From positions 4,266,001-4,330,000 of the forward strand of contig NZ_QYUK01000011.1 in NCBI RefSeq assembly GCF_003590945.1: a stretch of 64,000 nucleotides of DNA, read 5' to 3'. The position numbers and the translations under genes were made by a program. The stretch's first letter is position 1. Every line of letters begins with the position of its first letter. Below, one piece after another: positions 16,607 through 26,776 of this stretch. The notes under the pieces are model-generated. The model was not told where the DNA came from, ran no database searches, and was given only the letters and a program-made list of their open reading frames with translations. This DNA comes from Oleomonas cavernae (GTDB lineage Bacteria; Pseudomonadota; Alphaproteobacteria; Zavarziniales; Zavarziniaceae).

Positions 16607-17484
16607 CGACGATGGAACGCTTCGGTTACACGGACGACGAACTCCTGACCCTGCCGGTCAGCTATCGGGCCGATCTGCTCAAGGACAGGGTGGCGATCAT
16701 CTCGGGCGCCGGCACGGGCATCGGCAAGTCGATCGCGGCGACCTTCGGCCGGCTGGGCGCGAAGCTGGTGCTGACCGGGCGCAAGCCTGAGAAGCTGGAG
16801 GCGACCGCCGCGCTGCTGGGCCGGGCGGGGATCGAAGCCCATGTCCACGCCGCGTCGATCCGCGACCCGGAAGCGGTGGCGGCGCTGCACCAGGCGGCAT
16901 GGGACCGCTTCGGCGCGGTCGACATCCTGGTCAACAATGCCGGCGGACAGTTTCCCCAGGCCGCGATCGATTTCTCGCCCAAGGGCTTCAACGCCGTCAT
17001 CGACACCAACCTGAACGGCACCTGGCACATGATGCAGGCGGCGGCCCGGCACTGGCGCGATGCCGGCCGGCCGGGTGCCATCGTCAACATCGTCGCCGTG
17101 GTCGGCCGCGGCATGCCGGGCGTCGCGCACACTTGCGCGGCACGCGCCGGCGTGGTGCATCTGTCCAAGACGGTGGCGGTGGAATGGGCGCCCCTGGGGA
17201 TCCGCATCAACTGCATCGCCCCCGGGATCATCGCGACCGAGGGCATGAACGTCTATTCGGCGGAAGCCCGCGACAGCATGCCCGACACCAACCTGATGCG
17301 CCGCTTCGGCGGGGCCTTGGACGTCGCCGAGGCCGCCGCCTACCTGGCCGGCCCCTCGGGCAATTTCATCACCGGCGAAATGCTCCACGTCGACGGCGGC
17401 GCCCAGATCTGGGGCGACCAATGGACCATCCCCCGTCCCGACTGGTACACCACGCCCCAGCCTTCCCCGTTCCCGGGGCGATAA
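16603..17484 (+). CDS. SDR-family oxidoreductase lacking the usual YxxxK
   Basis: 293 aa. NAD(P)-binding Rossmann fold with SGAGTGIG (TGxxxGxG type), VNNAGG, and GIRINCIAPGII after the active-site helix. Where most SDRs have S-x12-YxxxK, this protein has HTCAARAGVVHLSK, so the catalytic Tyr is not at its usual place. Part of this pattern recalls peroxisomal trans-2-enoyl-CoA reductases. GTG 16603 overlaps the AtuA-like stop codon by three bases, implying a shared pathway, perhaps reducing an enoyl- or oxoacyl-CoA terpenoid intermediate (inference). Confidence 0.82.
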   Translation: MTTMERFGYTDDELLTLPVSYRADLLKDRVAIISGAGTGIGKSIAATFGRLGAKLVLTGRKPEKLEATAALLGRAGIEAHVHAASIRDPEAVAALHQAAWDRFGAVDILVNNAGGQFPQAAIDFSPKGFNAVIDTNLNGTWHMMQAAARHWRDAGRPGAIVNIVAVVGRGMPGVAHTCAARAGVVHLSKTVAVEWAPLGIRINCIAPGIIATEGMNVYSAEARDSMPDTNLMRRFGGALDVAEAAAYLAGPSGNFITGEMLHVDGGAQIWGDQWTIPRPDWYTTPQPSPFPGR

Positions 17485-17500
17485 TTCGATAATTGTCGAA
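17485..17500. promoter_or_regulatory. Candidate ArsR operator upstream of arsR
   Basis: TTCGATAATTGTCGAA, 14 of 16 positions symmetric. A TTGACA -35-like box follows at 17509-17514. Related TTCGAA-type sequence reappears before the flavoprotein gene at 17887. Confidence 0.5.
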
Positions 17501-17543
17501 ATAGCGGGTTGACACCGCCGCGGGCGGGTTCGACAGTATTTCC

Positions 17544-17864
17544 ATGAAAGTCGAACAAGTATCGAAGCAGCTCGAGGCCCTGGGCAACCCGACCCGGCTG
17601 ACGGTCTACCGCACCCTGGTGCGGGCCGGACGCGAAGGCCTGCCGGTGGGGCGGCTGCAGGAGCGGATCGGCATCGCCGCCTCGACCCTGTCGCACCATC
17701 TGCACCGCCTGATCCTGACCGGCTTGGTGACCCAGGACCGGCAGGCGACGACCCTGATCTGCCGGGCCAACTATCAGGCCATGGACGCGCTGGTCGGCTT
17801 CCTGGTCGCCGAGTGCTGCGTCGAGGCGTCCTGTTCGCGTGACGAGGCCGCGGCCGTCGCCTGA
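17544..17864 (+). CDS. arsR: ArsR-family repressor, probably arsenite-responsive
   Basis: 106 aa. Winged helix: ALGNPTRLTVYRTLVRAG at the N-terminus and recognition helix ASTLSHHLHRLILTGLV (46-62). Cysteines C91, C92 and C97 form a C-terminal CC-x4-C cluster resembling the three-cysteine arsenite site described for the Acidithiobacillus ferrooxidans ArsR. It leads a same-strand unit with a flavoprotein and an MFS transporter. Autoregulation through the palindromes at 17485 and 17887 is likely. Metal identity (As(III), Sb(III)) is inferred from the cysteines and neighbours. Confidence 0.72.
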   Translation: MKVEQVSKQLEALGNPTRLTVYRTLVRAGREGLPVGRLQERIGIAASTLSHHLHRLILTGLVTQDRQATTLICRANYQAMDALVGFLVAECCVEASCSRDEAAAVA

Positions 17865-17886
17865 CGACGTTTTTTTCGGCTGATAT

Positions 17887-17910
17887 TTCGAATAATCTGG
17901 AATGATCGAA
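17887..17910. promoter_or_regulatory. Second candidate ArsR site upstream of the flavoprotein gene
   Basis: TTCGA and TCGAA arms 14 bases apart, with TTCGAATAATC at left resembling the sequence at 17485. It sits 11 bases before the flavoprotein start, in an AT-rich gap of 56 bases. Confidence 0.4.
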
Positions 17911-17920
17911 GGAGATCGGC

Positions 17921-19228
17921 ATGCCGGCGAATGAATCCCTTCCTGTTGCGATCGTCGGCGGCGGCCCGGTGGGCCTGGCCGCGGCGGCGCAGCTCGTCAG
18001 CCGCGGCATGGCCGTGAAGCTGTATGAGGCGGGCGCCGCGGTCGGCGCCCATGTCGCCGACTGGGGCCATGTCCGGCTGTTCACGCCCTGGCGCTATTGC
18101 ATCGATCCGGCGGCCCGGGCCCTGCTGGAGGCCGCCGGCTGGAGCGCGCCGCCGGCCGATGCCATGCCCACGGGCGAGGCGCTGAACCGGGCCTATCTGG
18201 CGCCGCTGGCGCGCCTGCCGGCGCTGGCCGCGGCGGTCGAGACCGGCGCGCGCGTGACCGCCATTTCCCGCCAGGGCCTGGACAAGGTCACCAGCCGCGG
18301 GCGCGACGGGCGGCCCTTCGTGCTGCGTGTCGAAACCGCGGCCGGCCTGCGCCACGACCTGGCCCGGGCGGTGATCGACGCCTCGGGCACCTGGGCCACG
18401 CCCAATCCCCTGGGCGCCGACGGCCTGCCCGCGCAAGGCGAGGCCGCCTTCGCCGACAAGATCGCCTACGGCATTCCCGATGTGCGCGGCCGCGACCGCG
18501 AAACCTATGCCGGGCGCACCGTCCTGGTGGTGGGCGGGGGCCATTCGGCGGCCAATGTCCTGCTCGATCTCGTGGCCTTGGCCAAGCTGGAGCCCACGAC
18601 CCGGATCATCTGGGCGACTCGGGGCCGCGACCTGACCCGGCTCTATGGCGGCGGGCAGGCGGACCAGTTGCCGGCCCGGGGCGAACTGGGCCTCGACGTG
18701 AAGAACCTGGTCGACAGCGGCAAGGTCACCCTGGTCGAGGGCTTCGCGGCCACCGCGGTGCGGGCGGACGGTGCGCGCCTGGTGGTGGAAGGCGCGGCGG
18801 GCATGGCCATCGGCCCGGTGGACCGGATCGTGGTGGCGACGGGCCACCGGCCGGACCTGTCCCTGGCCCGGGAACTGCGCCTCGACCTCGACCCCTGGCT
18901 GGAGAGTGCCAAGGCCCTGGGGCCGCTGATCGATCCCAATGTCCATTCCTGCGGCTCGGTGCCGCCCCACGGCCACCGCGAACTGTCGCATCCCGAGCCC
19001 GGCTTCTATACCGTGGGCGTCAAGAGCTATGGCCGGGCGCCGACCTTCCTGCTGCTGACCGGCTACGAGCAGGTCCGCTCGGTGGTGGCGGCGCTGGCCG
19101 GCGACCTGGCGGCGGCCGACGACGTGCAACTGGTCCTGCCGGAAACCGGGGTCTGCTCGATCCCGGTGGCGGCAACGGCGGCGGCTTGCGGAGAGCGCGC
19201 GGCTGCCTGTTGCGGCAGCGCGGCCTGA
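17921..19228 (+). CDS. FAD-dependent flavoprotein, ArsO-like
   Basis: 435 aa. First dinucleotide-binding motif VAIVGGGPVGLAAAAQLVSR near residues 8-27; second Rossmann motif VLVVGGGHSAANVLLDL near 200; VATGHRPDL near 305, as in flavin-containing oxidoreductases. The C-terminus is Cys-rich: ETGVCS.., then ACGERAAACC. Flavoproteins of this type sit in ars operons (ArsO); their reaction is not firmly known. Context: behind an ArsR-type regulator and 16 bases ahead of an MFS gene. ATG 17921 follows AAGGAGATC. Confidence 0.7.
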   Translation: MPANESLPVAIVGGGPVGLAAAAQLVSRGMAVKLYEAGAAVGAHVADWGHVRLFTPWRYCIDPAARALLEAAGWSAPPADAMPTGEALNRAYLAPLARLPALAAAVETGARVTAISRQGLDKVTSRGRDGRPFVLRVETAAGLRHDLARAVIDASGTWATPNPLGADGLPAQGEAAFADKIAYGIPDVRGRDRETYAGRTVLVVGGGHSAANVLLDLVALAKLEPTTRIIWATRGRDLTRLYGGGQADQLPARGELGLDVKNLVDSGKVTLVEGFAATAVRADGARLVVEGAAGMAIGPVDRIVVATGHRPDLSLARELRLDLDPWLESAKALGPLIDPNVHSCGSVPPHGHRELSHPEPGFYTVGVKSYGRAPTFLLLTGYEQVRSVVAALAGDLAAADDVQLVLPETGVCSIPVAATAAACGERAAACCGSAA

Positions 19229-19244
19229 GGGGTGGTCGGTAGCG

Positions 19245-20453
19245 ATGGGTGAACGCGGCTTCGGCGGGCTGATCGCCGGACTGGGCCTGACCATGATCAT
19301 GGGCTACGGCGCGCTCTATTACGCCTTCACGGTCATGGCGCCGGCGCTGATGGCCGAATTCGGCTGGTCCAGTTCCTTCACCTACGGCTGCTTCTCGCTG
19401 GGCCTGCTGGCGGGCGGGCTGATGGCGCCGGTGGCCGGGCGGCAGTTCGACCGCTTCGGTGTCCGCCTGCCCATGACCATCGGTTCCGCGGCGGCGGCGC
19501 TGGCCCTGGCGGCCATGGCCCTGGTGCAGGGGCCGGTGAGCTATGGCGTGGCGCTGGTCCTGCTCCAGGCGGCCTCGACCTTTGTGCTCTACGACGCCGC
19601 CTTCACCGGCATCAGCCAGATCGCCGGGCCGCGGGCACGCCGGGTGATCACGGCGCTGACCCTGATCGCCGGCTTCGCCTCGACCCTGTTCTGGCCGTTG
19701 ACCACCTATCTGGTCGACCACCTGGGCTGGCGCGAGACCTATCTCGTGTTTGCGGCGGCGATGTTCGTCACCTGCGTGCCCACGCACTACCTGTGCCTGG
19801 CCCCGGCCGATCGCCAGGGGCGCCGGGTAGCGCCACCGGTCGTGGGCGAGGTTGTCGCGCCCCAGGCGGCGGGATCGCTGTGGCGCCAGCCGGCCTTCGT
19901 CCTGCTGGCCACGTCGTTCTGCCTGGGCGGCTTCGTGCTGGCGGTCTTTCCGGTCTATGTCCTGACCATCCTGGGCGCGCTGGGGACGGCGCCGTCGACG
20001 GCGATCTGGGTCGCGGCCCTGATCGGCCCGGCGCAGGTCGGCGCCCGCTTCATCGAGATGGTCGGCGGCAAGGGCTGGGGCGCCACCACCGTCGGCCTGC
20101 TGGCCGCGTCGGCCCTGCCGGTGGCCCTGGCCGCGGTTCTGGGCAGCGGCCAGGGCACCGCTTTTGCCGTCGTCTTCGCCCTGTTCTACGGCGCTGGCCA
20201 GGGTTTGAAGAGCATCGCCTACGGGGTCGTGCCGCTGGCCCTGTTCGGGGCCGCCGGCTATGGCACGCTGCTGGGCCGGCTCTCGTCTCTGCGCCTGATC
20301 GTCTCCGCCGTGGCGCCCTTCGCCTTTGCCGCGCTGGTCGACGGCTTCGGCATGGATGCCGCCCTGGGCGTCGCCCTGGCCTTCGCCGTCGCCTCGCTGG
20401 CGGCCTATCTGGCCTTGCTGCGCCGGCTGGCCCCCCGGCCCGCGGCGGCCTGA
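19245..20453 (+). CDS. MFS transporter, putative arsenical efflux
   Basis: 402 aa, ~12 hydrophobic segments. MFS loop motif AGRQFDRFGVRLP follows helix 2. It starts 16 bases after the flavoprotein and is presumably co-transcribed with the ArsR gene. MFS efflux pumps (ArsJ, ArsK types) are known in ars operons, and no ArsB/Acr3 or arsC is present here, so this is the likely pump; assignment of substrate rests on context only. Confidence 0.7.
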   Translation: MGERGFGGLIAGLGLTMIMGYGALYYAFTVMAPALMAEFGWSSSFTYGCFSLGLLAGGLMAPVAGRQFDRFGVRLPMTIGSAAAALALAAMALVQGPVSYGVALVLLQAASTFVLYDAAFTGISQIAGPRARRVITALTLIAGFASTLFWPLTTYLVDHLGWRETYLVFAAAMFVTCVPTHYLCLAPADRQGRRVAPPVVGEVVAPQAAGSLWRQPAFVLLATSFCLGGFVLAVFPVYVLTILGALGTAPSTAIWVAALIGPAQVGARFIEMVGGKGWGATTVGLLAASALPVALAAVLGSGQGTAFAVVFALFYGAGQGLKSIAYGVVPLALFGAAGYGTLLGRLSSLRLIVSAVAPFAFAALVDGFGMDAALGVALAFAVASLAAYLALLRRLAPRPAAA

Positions 20454-20548
20454 CACAAAGTCGACATATATGTCATGGACGGCGCCCGCCCGTCCGGCCA
20501 GCCGCCGTTACTTTTCCTAAAAACATAGCTATTACAGTGGCTTAAGTG

Positions 20549-20577
20549 ATGTCATAAAACTGCAATAATAATGTCAT
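20549..20577 (+). promoter_or_regulatory. Triple Pho box upstream of pstS
   Basis: Three 7-base direct repeats with 4-base spacers: ATGTCAT-AAAA-CTGCAAT-AATA-ATGTCAT. This matches the PhoB-binding half-site consensus CTGTCAT spaced at 11 bases. It ends 59 bases before the pstS start. PhoB is encoded at the end of the same operon, so the system should be autoactivated under phosphate limitation. Confidence 0.85.
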
Positions 20578-20636
20578 ATGTAAGTCTCGCCCGGTCGATA
20601 TGGTGCCCCCGTTCGGACCAACCCGAGGAAACATCT

Positions 20637-21698
20637 ATGGCCATCAAGAACCATTTCGCCCTGCTGGGCACTGTCGCCGTCCTGGCGACTGCTGCCTTCG
20701 CGGGCCAGGCTGCCGCGCGCGACCAGATCCGCATCGTCGGCTCGTCCACCGTGTTCCCCTTCACCACCGCGGTTGCCGAGTCCTTCGGCAAGGGCGGCAG
20801 CTTCAAGACCCCGATCGTCGAGTCGACCGGCACCGGCGGCGGTCTGAAGCTGTTCTGCTCGGGCGTCGGCGAAGACACCCCTGACATCACCGGCGCCTCG
20901 CGCCGCATCAAGGCCTCGGAAGTCGAGACCTGCACCAAGAACGGCGTCACCCAGATCGTCGAAGTGCGGGTTGGCTTCGACGGTATCGTCTTCGCCAACG
21001 CCAAGAGCGGCCCCAAGATCGAAATCGACAAGGCGATCATCTGGAAGGCCCTGGCCGCCCAGGTCGTGGTCGACGGCCAGCTCGTCGCCAACCCCTACAA
21101 GACCTGGGACGAGATCGATCCCAAGCTGCCCAAGGCCAAGATCGAGATCCTGGGCCCGCCGCCGACGTCCGGCACCCGCGACGCCTTCAACGAGCTGGTG
21201 CTCGAGAAGGGCTGCGAGGAAGCCAAGGCCACCGAGGTGATCATCGCTTCGGGCGTCGACAAGAAGGATGTCGGCAAGGCCTGCATGAAGGTGCGTGAAG
21301 ACGGCGTCTATGTCGAAGCCGGCGAGAACGACAACCTGATCGTCCAGAAGCTGGTCGCCAACCCGGCCGCCTTCGGCATCTTCGGCTACAGCTTCCTCGA
21401 AGAGAATGCCGACAAGATCCAGGGCGCCACGATCGAAGGCGTGCAGCCGACCTACGAGGACATCTCCTCGGGCAAGTACAGCGTCTCGCGCACGCTGTTC
21501 ATCTACGTCAAGAAGGCCCATGTCGGTACCGTGCCCGGCATCAAGGAATTCGTGGCTGAATACACCTCCGACAAGGCCATGGGCGAGAACGGCTATCTGG
21601 CCGACAAGGGCCTGATCGCCCTGCCCAAGGTCGAGGCCGACAAGGCCCGCGCCGCCGGCGTCGGCATGGTCCCGCTCGACCCGGCGACCGTGAAGTAA
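20637..21698 (+). CDS. pstS: Periplasmic phosphate-binding protein
   Basis: 353 aa. Solute receptor of the high-affinity phosphate ABC importer. Signal peptide with likely cleavage after AGQAAA (residues ~20-25). Motifs of the phosphate receptor family: IRIVGSSTVFPFT near the mature N-terminus (Ser/Thr ligands), ESTGTGGG, and PPTSGTRDAFNEL. It is the long alphaproteobacterial type. ATG 20637 follows GAGGAAACATCT; the ATG at 20571 lies within the Pho box and is rejected. First gene of pstSCAB-phoU-phoB, separated from pstC by a strong hairpin. Confidence 0.95.
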   Translation: MAIKNHFALLGTVAVLATAAFAGQAAARDQIRIVGSSTVFPFTTAVAESFGKGGSFKTPIVESTGTGGGLKLFCSGVGEDTPDITGASRRIKASEVETCTKNGVTQIVEVRVGFDGIVFANAKSGPKIEIDKAIIWKALAAQVVVDGQLVANPYKTWDEIDPKLPKAKIEILGPPPTSGTRDAFNELVLEKGCEEAKATEVIIASGVDKKDVGKACMKVREDGVYVEAGENDNLIVQKLVANPAAFGIFGYSFLEENADKIQGATIEGVQPTYEDISSGKYSVSRTLFIYVKKAHVGTVPGIKEFVAEYTSDKAMGENGYLADKGLIALPKVEADKARAAGVGMVPLDPATVK

Positions 21699-21709
21699 GC
21701 ATCCGGTAA

Positions 21710-21742
21710 ATCCGGCGGCCGCCTGCCTGGCGGCCGCCGGAT
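21710..21742 (+). promoter_or_regulatory. Intercistronic hairpin between pstS and pstC
   Basis: Perfect 14-bp stem ATCCGGCGGCCGCC / GGCGGCCGCCGGAT with a five-base loop, 11 bases after the pstS stop. Only a short pyrimidine-rich CCTCTTT follows, so it may stabilise the pstS message or terminate only part of transcription. Either would raise PstS over the membrane components. Confidence 0.75.
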
Positions 21743-21789
21743 CCTCTTTGGCCCGGCGTCCTCTCTTGGGGCTTACGAAAGACGCAGCC

Positions 21790-23159
<1,370 letters not shown>

Positions 23160-23163
<4 letters not shown>

Positions 23164-24482
23164 CCGACGTCGCACAGAAATTCCGCTCCGAGCCGTTCTC
23201 GACCACGGACGAGGGCCGCGAGAAGTTCAACCGACTGCTCAAGCGCCGCTATGCCGCCGAGGCCCGCTTCAAGATGTGGGGCATCGCCGCGGTCTCGGTC
23301 GCGGTGGTGTTCCTGATCCTGCTGGTCGGCTCGATCATCTACCAGGGCTCGACCGCGTTCCTGACCACCAAGATCAACCTCGAGGTGGCGCTGGACCCGG
23401 CGGTGATCGATCCGCAGGGTTCCAAGGATCCGGCGGTGATCGGTGCCGCCGACTACAACGCGATCCTGCGTGCCGCGATGCAGAAGCGCTTCCCCGAGGT
23501 CGAGGGCCGCGGCCCGACGCGCCAGATGATGGGGCTGATCTCCTCGGGTGCGTCCTACGAACTGGCCGACATGGTCAAGGCCGATCCCGGCCTGATCGGC
23601 CAGACCATCAAGGTCGAGGTGCTGGCCGACGACCTGGTCGACCAGTTCCGCAAGGGCTTCATGGACCGCAACCTGCCGGAGGCCGAGCGCAAGCTGAACG
23701 ACTTCCAGATCGGCATCTACGACAAGCTGGTGGCCGACGGCAGCCTGACGGCGGCGCTCAACACCGAACTGCTGACCGGCGGCGACAGCCGCGAGCCGGA
23801 AAGCGCCGGCCTGTGGGGCGCCGTGATGGGCTCGTTCTTCACCCTGGTGGTAACCATCGGCATCGCCTTCCCGCTGGGCGTGATGGCGGCGATCTACCTC
23901 GAGGAATTCGCGCCCAAGAACCGCTGGACCGACCTGATCGAGGTGAACATCAACAACCTGGCGGCGGTGCCTTCGATCGTCTTCGGCCTGCTGGGCCTCG
24001 CCGTGTTCCTGAACTTCTTCGGCATGCCCCGCTCGGCCCCGCTGGTGGGCGGCCTGGTGCTGGCCCTGCAGGCGCTGCCCATCATCATCATCGCCAGCCG
24101 CGCCGCGATCAAGGCGGTGCCGCCCTCGATCCGCGAGGCGGCCTACGGCATGGGCGCCTCGAAGATCCAGACGGTGATGCACCACACGCTGCCCTTGTCG
24201 ATGCCCGGCATGCTGACCGGCGCCATCCTCGGCATGGCCCATGCCCTGGGCGAGACCGCGCCGCTGCTGATGATCGGCATGGTCGCCTTCATCGTCGACG
24301 TGCCCGGCGGCTTCGCCAGCCCGGCCACGGTGCTGCCGGTGCAGATCTACCTGTGGGCGGACAGCCCGGAGCGGGCCTTCGTCGAAAAAACCTCCGCCGC
24401 GATCATGGTTCTGCTGGTCTTCCTGACCTTCATGAACGCGATCGCGATCTATCTCCGCAAGAAATTCGAACGCAAGTGGTGA
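23160..24482 (+). CDS. pstA: Phosphate ABC transporter permease PstA
   Basis: 440 aa, with an N-terminal cytoplasmic segment, one membrane helix at ~38-60, a ~130-residue extracytoplasmic domain and then five or so helices. EAA loop: [19 protein letters not shown], then [11 protein letters not shown]. Overlaps pstC by ATGA (23160-23163), implying coupled synthesis. The large periplasmic insert is longer than in E. coli PstA and matches other alphaproteobacterial forms. Confidence 0.93.
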
Positions 24483-24487
24483 GCCCC

Positions 24488-25300
24488 ATGACCGCCCCCA
24501 TGAACACCCTTGATTTCACGACCCACACCGTCCCGCTCGAGGGTGTGGCCAAGATTTCGGCCAAGAGCGTCAACCTCTGGTACGGCGAAAAACAGGCGCT
24601 GTACAACATCAACCTGGAAGTCGCCAAGAACCAGGTGACGGCGCTGATCGGCCCGTCGGGCTGCGGCAAGTCGACCTTCCTGCGGACGCTGAACCGCATG
24701 AACGACACCATCCCGTCGTGCCGCGTCCAGGGCGACATCCGCCTGGACGGCGACGACATCTATGCCCCCGACCTCGACGTCGTGCACCTGCGCGCCCGGG
24801 TCGGCATGGTGTTCCAGAAACCCAACCCGTTCCCCAAGTCGATCTTCGACAATGTGGCCTATGGCCCGCGCCTGCACGGCCTGGCCGAGTCGAAGGATCA
24901 CCTCGAGCACATCGTCAAGGCGAGCCTGGAGCGGGCCGGCCTGTGGAAGGAAGTCTCGGATCGCCTGCCCCAGCCCGGCACCGGCCTCTCCGGCGGCCAG
25001 CAGCAGCGCCTGTGCATCGCCCGCGCGATTGCGGTCAGCCCTGAAGTGATCCTGATGGACGAGCCGTGCTCGGCCCTCGACCCGATCGCCACCGCGAAGA
25101 TCGAGGAACTGATCGACGAGCTGCGCGAGAACTTCACCATCGCCATCGTCACCCACTCGATGCAGCAGGCCGCGCGCGTTTCCCAGCGCACCGCCTTCTT
25201 CCATCTGGGCGTGCTGGTCGAAAACGGCCCGACCGAAGGGGTCTTCACGAATCCTGTGGACAAGCGTACCCAGGACTACGTTACCGGCCGTTTCGGCTGA
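24488..25300 (+). CDS. pstB: Phosphate ABC transporter ATPase PstB
   Basis: 270 aa. Drives phosphate uptake by ATP hydrolysis on the cytoplasmic side of PstC/PstA. Walker [11 protein letters not shown]-loop VFQKPNPFP, signature [14 protein letters not shown], Walker [14 protein letters not shown], and switch His in IVTHSMQQA are all intact. ATG 24488 starts five bases after the pstA stop; the open frame runs much further upstream but only as a shadow of pstA. Alternative start at 24500. Confidence 0.96.
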   Translation: MTAPMNTLDFTTHTVPLEGVAKISAKSVNLWYGEKQALYNINLEVAKNQVTALIGPSGCGKSTFLRTLNRMNDTIPSCRVQGDIRLDGDDIYAPDLDVVHLRARVGMVFQKPNPFPKSIFDNVAYGPRLHGLAESKDHLEHIVKASLERAGLWKEVSDRLPQPGTGLSGGQQQRLCIARAIAVSPEVILMDEPCSALDPIATAKIEELIDELRENFTIAIVTHSMQQAARVSQRTAFFHLGVLVENGPTEGVFTNPVDKRTQDYVTGRFG

Positions 25301-25325
25301 ACGCGGACACGAAGGAATCGACCCA

Positions 25326-26042
25326 ATGGCCGACAATCATATCGTCTCGGCGTTCGACCAGGAGTTGAACGCCCTCAAGACCAAGGTGCTGCGCATGGGC
25401 GGCATCGCGGAAGCCAACATCGCCTCCGCCGTCCAGGCCGTGGTCCGGCGCGACCGGGCGCTGGCCGACCGCACCATCAATTCCGATGCCCGCATCGATG
25501 TCTTCGACGGCGAAATCTCGGACCTGGTCACCCGCCTGCTGGCCCTGCGCCAGCCGATGGCGGTCGACCTGCGTCACATCGTCGGCGCGCTGAAGATCGC
25601 GACCGACCTGGAGCGCATCGGCGACTATGCCAAGAACATCGCCAAGCGCGCCAATTCGATCGGTATCGCGGTGCCGGTCCAGACCATGCACGCGATTCCG
25701 CGCATGGGCGAGATGGTGCTGAGCATGGTCAAGGACGTGCTCGACGCCCTCTCGAACGAGGACGCCGACCGGGCGGTCGAGGTGCGCGACCGCGACCCGG
25801 CGCTGGACGAGCTCTACAACAGCGTGTTCCGCGAACTGCTGACCTACATGATGGAAGACCCGCGCACCATCACCGGCTGCACCCATCTGCTGTTCATCGC
25901 CAAGAACCTGGAGCGGATCGGCGACCACGCCACCAACATGGCCGAGACGGTCTATTTCATCGTGCGTGGTTCGCGGATGCAGTCTGACCGGCCCAAGGCC
26001 GACATCACCTCGCAGATCTCCGACCCGACGGTCGCCGCATGA
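25326..26042 (+). CDS. phoU: Phosphate signalling protein PhoU
   Basis: 238 aa, two tandem three-helix PhoU domains with the metal-binding motif ATDLERIGDYAKNIA in the first and KNLERIGDHATNMAE in the second. Links PstSCAB to the PhoR/PhoB two-component system and represses it when phosphate is plentiful. Starts 25 bases after pstB and overlaps phoB by ATGA, so PhoU and PhoB are made in coupled amounts. Confidence 0.95.
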   Translation: MADNHIVSAFDQELNALKTKVLRMGGIAEANIASAVQAVVRRDRALADRTINSDARIDVFDGEISDLVTRLLALRQPMAVDLRHIVGALKIATDLERIGDYAKNIAKRANSIGIAVPVQTMHAIPRMGEMVLSMVKDVLDALSNEDADRAVEVRDRDPALDELYNSVFRELLTYMMEDPRTITGCTHLLFIAKNLERIGDHATNMAETVYFIVRGSRMQSDRPKADITSQISDPTVAA

Positions 26043-26773
26043 CGGCACTGACCCCTGTCATGAAGCCCTCGATCCTGATCGTCGAGGACGAGCCGGCCCT
26101 GGTCGATCTGCTGCGTTACAACCTCGAGGCCAACGGCTTCGACGTGCGCGCGGGCATGGACGGCGACGAGGCGCTGATGCTGGTCGACGAGCGCCTGCCC
26201 GACCTGATCGTGCTGGACTGGATGCTGCCCTCGGTCTCCGGCATCGAGGTCTGCCGCCAGTTGCGCCGCAAGCAGGGTACCCGCCAGGTGCCGATCATCC
26301 TGCTGACCGCCAGGGGCGAGGAAAGCGACCGGGTGCGTGGCCTGGAATCGGGTGCCGACGACTATGTGACCAAGCCGTTCTCGCCCAACGAGTTGCTGGC
26401 CCGTATCCGCGCGGTGCTGCGCCGCTCGCGCCCGGCCCTGTCGGAGGAAGGCCTCGCCTATGCCGACGTGGTGATGGACCTGTCGTCCCACCGGGTCATG
26501 CGCAACGGCGGCGAGATCCACCTGGGCCCCACCGAGTTCCGCCTGCTGCGCCATTTCCTGGAAAACCCGGGCCGGGTGTTCAGCCGCGAGCAGATCCTGG
26601 ACGCGGTCTGGGGCCGGGATATCTATATCGAGCAGCGCACGGTCGACGTCCACATCCGCCGCCTGCGCAAGGCCCTGAACGCCAACGGTGGCAAGGACAT
26701 GATCCGCACCGTGCGCTCCGCCGGCTATGCCATCGACACCCAGGGCGCCGGCGGCCGGCCCATCCGCCACTAG
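26039..26773 (+). CDS. phoB: Phosphate regulon response regulator PhoB
   Basis: 244 aa. Receiver domain ~10-125 with acidic pocket E17/D18, phospho-acceptor D60 in LIVLDWMLP, and Lys in DDYVTKPF; OmpR-type winged helix ~145-235 (GRVFSREQILDAVWGRDIYI, RTVDVHIRRLRKAL). Activates the pst promoter through the triple Pho box. No phoR kinase gene is adjacent, so the partner is encoded elsewhere. Ends three bases before the converging SDR gene. Confidence 0.95.
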   Translation: MTALTPVMKPSILIVEDEPALVDLLRYNLEANGFDVRAGMDGDEALMLVDERLPDLIVLDWMLPSVSGIEVCRQLRRKQGTRQVPIILLTARGEESDRVRGLESGADDYVTKPFSPNELLARIRAVLRRSRPALSEEGLAYADVVMDLSSHRVMRNGGEIHLGPTEFRLLRHFLENPGRVFSREQILDAVWGRDIYIEQRTVDVHIRRLRKALNANGGKDMIRTVRSAGYAIDTQGAGGRPIRH

Positions 26774-26776
26774 GCG

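Noticed and set aside
17774..19300. Long minus-strand frame opposite the flavoprotein gene
   Set aside because: Antisense to a protein with two Rossmann motifs; no own start signal or domain.
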